This document shows, piece by piece, positions 5,329 through 8,405 of a DNA stretch of 8,405 nt. Position 1 is the stretch's first letter. Each line of letters starts with the position of its first letter. The stretch covers positions 1 through 8,405 of the forward strand of contig JAAXHY010000239.1 of assembly GCA_012270665.1 (NCBI GenBank), in the 5' to 3' direction. The DNA comes from Dehalococcoidia bacterium. GTDB taxonomy: Bacteria > Chloroflexota > Dehalococcoidia > SAR202 > UBA11138. The notes under the pieces were generated by a model. The model worked only from the letters and a program-made list of their open reading frames with translations. It made no database searches and had not been told where the DNA came from. Position numbers and translations under genes: made by a program.

Positions 5329-7094
5329 CGGTACTGGTTCGCTTGACGAGGTACGCCTTCAGGCATAAGTGGTATCTCATCGGCGCCTACGCGGCGATGA
5401 CCGCTTCCAGCCTTTCCGCGCTCGTCGTGCCCCGTATGCTGGGGGAAGCCATAGACGAGGCGCTGGCCAGCGGCCTTCAGAGTCGCCTACTCCTGCTGGC
5501 GGCCGTGATAGTTATATTCAGCCTCCTCAGAGGCGTATTCTCCTATGGTCAGCGGTACCTCTCCGAGTCACTGTCCCAGAGGAGCGCATACGACCTCAGG
5601 GAAGACTTCTTCAGGAAACTCCAGGGCATGAGCTTCGGCTTCTTCGACAGAGAGCAGACGGGCGATCTCATGTCCAAGGCTACCCAGGACGTCGAGGCCG
5701 TCCGCATGTTCATCAGCATGGGCATGGTGCGCGGTCTCTCGATCTTCGTAATGCTGGGAGCTGTTCTGACTATCATGGCGGTTACGAACTGGCGGCTCAC
5801 CCTGGTCTGCGCGGCCTTCTTGCCCCTCATACTCTGGAGGGCGCTATCCATGTCCAGGGCCCTCCGTCCGATCTGGATGAAGGTCCAGGAGGAGACCGGC
5901 GCAATGACCACCGTCCTGCAGGAGAATCTGTCCGGCATGAGGGTGGTCAAGGCTTTCGGAGCGCGAGCCTTCGAGGAGTCAAAGTTCAATTCCAGGGCCG
6001 ACGCGATAGCCAGGCTCACCTACTCGGCTACACGCCTCTTCGCTTCCCAGGGATCACTGATGACGTTCATATTCACCACTGCCACCGGCGCGATCCTCTG
6101 GTACGGGGGACGGGAGGTCGCAGCCGGCAGGCTGACCCCGGGCGAGCTTGCGGCGTTCATACTCTTCATGGGTATGCTGGGTATGCCTGTGAGGATGAGC
6201 GGGTGGTTGATGAACACCCTGTCCCGCGCGTCCTCGGCCGGACAGCGACTTTACGACGTACTCGACGCCGATTCACCCGTCACGGAGAAGTCCGACGCGA
6301 CTCCCCTGCCTCGAGTCGCAGGCCATGTCGCCTTCGAAAACGTCTCGGTCAGTTATGATGACCACGTAAGCGCGGTGCGCAACATACACTTCGAGGCCCG
6401 GCCGGGCCAGATGATCGCTCTGCTGGGCGGGCCGGGTTCTGGCAAGAGCACGATAGCCCACGTCATCCCCCGCTTCTACGACGTCTCCGAAGGCCGTATC
6501 ACCATAGACGGATACGATGTCAGAGATGTCACACTCTCGACACTCAGGCGCAATGTAGGCATCGTCATGCAGGATGTGTTCGTCTTCTCCGCCAGCGTCA
6601 AGGACAACATCGCCTACGGCCTGGATGAAGTGGATATGGGCGAGGTCATCAGGGCTGCGAAGATCGCCCAGCTTCACGACTTCATCGAAGGTCTGCCGGA
6701 TGGCTACGATACGTGGGTCGGTGAGCGTGGCGTCACGCTCTCAGGCGGACAGCGCCAGCGCCTCGCCATCGCCAGAACGCTTTTGCTCGATCCCCCGGCG
6801 CTCATCCTGGACGACTCAACCTCGAGCGTGGACATGGCTACGGAACACAGGCTTCAGGAAGCTCTGGACGAGGTCACGAGAGGCAGGACCACATTCGTAA
6901 TAGCCCACCGGCTCTCGACTGTCCGAAAGGCCGACCTGATCCTCGTGCTGGACGACGGTGAGATCGTGGAACGCGGCGTTCACGAAGAACTACTCGAGCG
7001 AAACGGCTTCTACCGCAGCATCTACGATCTGCAGCTTCGCCCGCAGGACTACGCTCCAGACGCGGCGCCGGTCGGCCTCGGAGGTGACGCATAA
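5325..7094 (+). CDS. ABC exporter half-transporter, degenerate-site subunit of a heterodimeric (TM287/BmrC-like) multidrug exporter
   Basis: This complete 589-residue protein is one six-helix transmembrane domain (helices at about 17-38, 53-73, 134-153, 157-173, 243-262, 274-292) plus one nucleotide-binding domain. NBD motifs are Walker A GGPGSGKST (368-376), Q-loop Q416, signature LSGGQ (472-476), Walker B ALILD ending at D496, D-loop SSVD (500-503) and switch H528. The residue after Walker B is D497, not the catalytic Glu. An Asp here marks the non-hydrolysing site of heterodimeric exporters such as TM287/TM288 and BmrC/BmrD, so this subunit should pair with the product of the next gene. 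Its start overlaps the marR stop, with GAGG seven bases upstream, and its stop overlaps the next ATG by one base. The reading frame extends upstream of 5325 only through marR in another frame, so that extension is not used. Likely role is efflux of drugs, lipids or hydrophobic compounds. Confidence 0.97.
   Translation: MTVLVRLTRYAFRHKWYLIGAYAAMTASSLSALVVPRMLGEAIDEALASGLQSRLLLLAAVIVIFSLLRGVFSYGQRYLSESLSQRSAYDLREDFFRKLQGMSFGFFDREQTGDLMSKATQDVEAVRMFISMGMVRGLSIFVMLGAVLTIMAVTNWRLTLVCAAFLPLILWRALSMSRALRPIWMKVQEETGAMTTVLQENLSGMRVVKAFGARAFEESKFNSRADAIARLTYSATRLFASQGSLMTFIFTTATGAILWYGGREVAAGRLTPGELAAFILFMGMLGMPVRMSGWLMNTLSRASSAGQRLYDVLDADSPVTEKSDATPLPRVAGHVAFENVSVSYDDHVSAVRNIHFEARPGQMIALLGGPGSGKSTIAHVIPRFYDVSEGRITIDGYDVRDVTLSTLRRNVGIVMQDVFVFSASVKDNIAYGLDEVDMGEVIRAAKIAQLHDFIEGLPDGYDTWVGERGVTLSGGQRQRLAIARTLLLDPPALILDDSTSSVDMATEHRLQEALDEVTRGRTTFVIAHRLSTVRKADLILVLDDGEIVERGVHEELLERNGFYRSIYDLQLRPQDYAPDAAPVGLGGDA
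7080..7087 (+). promoter_or_regulatory. Strong ribosome binding site for the second ABC exporter gene
   Basis: GGAGGTGA, close to the full anti-16S complement, lies within the last codons of the first exporter. It is 6 bases before ATG 7094 and 9 before ATG 7097. It supports a start at one of these adjacent codons and includes the Gly-rich N-terminal extension in the protein. Confidence 0.8.
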
Positions 7095-8405
7095 TGATGT
7101 CCGGTGGCTTCGGAGGTGGAGGCTGGATGCGCGGTGGCGGCGCTTACAGGCGCGGGATGGGCGGACGACTCGGACTGGACCGTGAGGAATACGAGGACGG
7201 GCGGATCTACAATCACAGGGTAGTTACCCGCCTCTTCGAGTTCGTTCTCCCCTACCGAGCCAGGCTTCTGCTTACTCTCGCAGCCGTCATCGTCTATACC
7301 GCTACCGTGGTCGCGCTGCCCTGGATGATAGCCACCATAATAGACGACTACGTGCGCGCCGGCGACCTGTCGGGGTTGAACCTGGTCGTTCCGATCTTCG
7401 TAGGAGTAGCCCTGCTCCAGTACGGCAGCCAGTACGTCCAATTGAGAACTATGTCCTTCGTCAGCCAGAAGGCGCTGTACGCGCTGCGGGTCGGACTCTT
7501 CCGACACCTGCAGAAGCTGTCCATGAGCTTCTACAACAGGAACGAAGTGGGACGGGTAATGTCCCGCGTCCAGAACGACGTAGGACAGCTCCAGGAATTC
7601 CTGTCCATCGTCGTCATCACCATCGCGGATGTGCTCAGTCTCGGCGGGATCATCACGGCGATGGTACTGATGAACGCCAGCCTGGCCGCGATAACCCTGA
7701 CGACAATACCCGCGCTGTTCGTGATGATGGTGGTGTGGCAGAGGTATGCGCGCCGTACTTTCATGAGAGCGCGCCGCGCAATCTCGGCCGTCAACGCCAG
7801 CTTGCAGGAGAACATATCGGGGGTGCGCGTGGTGCAGAGCATGAACCGGGAGAACGCCAACATCCGCTCGTTCGGCTCTGCCAACTCGGAGAACCTCGGC
7901 GCCAACCTGGAGGCTGGGAGGATGCAGGCGGTCCTATTCCCATCAGTCGAGTTCCTCTCTGCGCTCGGCCTGGCGCTCGTCATAGTTTTCGGCGGCTCCC
8001 TTGTGCTGGAAGACGCCATAGAAGTGGGCGTACTTGTCGCCTTCGCGCTCTACATCCAGAGGTTCTTCGAGCCTGTGCTGAACCTCACCATGCAATACGG
8101 CTCGCTTCAGCGCGCCATGGCATCGGGGTCGCGCATCTTCGAGCTCATGGACGTCGAGCCCGAACTGGTTGACAGACCGGACAGCCTGGATGTCGAGACG
8201 GTCAGCGGGGATGTACGATTCGAGAACGTCAGCTTCCAATACATCGAAGGAGAACCCGTTCTGCAGGATGTTGACCTGCACGTCCCGGCGGGACACACCG
8301 TCGCCCTCGTCTGGCCTACGGGGGCAGGCAAGACGCCCGTCGTGTCCCTTCCCATGCGCTTCTATGATGTGTCCGAGGGCCGGGTACTGCTGGCCGGTAT
8401 AGACA
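7094..8405 (+). CDS. ABC exporter half-transporter, partner (TM288/BmrD-like) subunit, 3'-truncated
   Basis: The frame is open from ATG 7094 to the right edge, giving 437 of an expected roughly 600 residues. A Gly/Arg-rich N-terminal extension (residues 1-26, GGFGGGGWMRGGG) precedes the usual elbow helix. Six TM helices follow at about 55-82, 96-116, 170-192, 195-217, 279-303 and 309-331, with coupling-helix regions around SFYNRNEVGRVMSRVQND and ENISGVRVVQS. The NBD begins at about 373 (GDVRFENVSFQY). Walker A reads WPTGAGKTP (407-415), where GPTGAGKTT is expected. K413 and T414 are intact, but W407, P415, P420 and A434 are all abnormal for the family and cluster at the edge. Signature, Walker B and H-loop lie beyond the window, so the expected catalytic Glu cannot be checked. 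It is coupled to the first exporter (TAATG overlap) and under the same operator. The family call is firm; whether the edge changes are real is doubtful. Confidence 0.96.
   Translation, partial: MMSGGFGGGGWMRGGGAYRRGMGGRLGLDREEYEDGRIYNHRVVTRLFEFVLPYRARLLLTLAAVIVYTATVVALPWMIATIIDDYVRAGDLSGLNLVVPIFVGVALLQYGSQYVQLRTMSFVSQKALYALRVGLFRHLQKLSMSFYNRNEVGRVMSRVQNDVGQLQEFLSIVVITIADVLSLGGIITAMVLMNASLAAITLTTIPALFVMMVVWQRYARRTFMRARRAISAVNASLQENISGVRVVQSMNRENANIRSFGSANSENLGANLEAGRMQAVLFPSVEFLSALGLALVIVFGGSLVLEDAIEVGVLVAFALYIQRFFEPVLNLTMQYGSLQRAMASGSRIFELMDVEPELVDRPDSLDVETVSGDVRFENVSFQYIEGEPVLQDVDLHVPAGHTVALVWPTGAGKTPVVSLPMRFYDVSEGRVLLAGID

Overview
The window is ordinary bacterial coding DNA of fairly high GC. 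It holds seven genes, two of them cut by the window edges, and no non-coding stretch longer than 160 bases. The style of the adaptor, the Gly-rich DUF5666-like lipoprotein and the marR/two-ABC operon resembles Chloroflexota (Dehalococcoidia/SAR202 type). That assignment comes from memory of family style, not from a marker gene, and is moderate at best. No rRNA, tRNA, CRISPR array, IS element or phage gene was seen.

Region 1 (bases 1-3656, plus strand) is an export module of the MacAB/YknXYZ type. It consists of the 3' part of a membrane-fusion adaptor with a very long coiled-coil region, a complete FtsX/MacB-like permease, and a lipoprotein with two DUF5666-like beta domains. The separate ATPase such a permease needs is not between adaptor and permease, nor downstream. 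It must lie upstream of the window or elsewhere. The adaptor carries an exact 147-bp in-frame direct repeat (1-147 and 487-633) with a diverged third unit between the copies.

Region 2 (3676-4665, minus strand) is a phosphotransferase of the aminoglycoside/choline-kinase-like fold. It converges on region 1 with only 19 bp between the stop codons.

Region 3 (4766-8405, plus strand) is a self-contained regulated efflux operon. It has a promoter with a consensus -35 box and a perfect 10+10-bp dyad over the -10/start region. The dyad is followed by a MarR repressor gene and two half-size ABC exporters joined by start/stop overlaps (ATGA, then TAATG). The first exporter has Asp where the catalytic Glu should follow Walker B. 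This is the hallmark of the degenerate half of a heterodimeric exporter such as TM287/TM288, and the second gene is its partner. The second exporter is open to the right edge and is cut shortly after Walker A. Four conserved residues in its last 94 bases look altered by single-base changes, which most likely reflects poor sequence at a contig end.

The region as a whole looks like a cluster of export and detoxification functions. I do not see a clearly undescribed system. The most checkable oddities are the adaptor repeat, the edge substitutions in Walker A, and the adaptor/permease/lipoprotein set without an adjacent ATPase.
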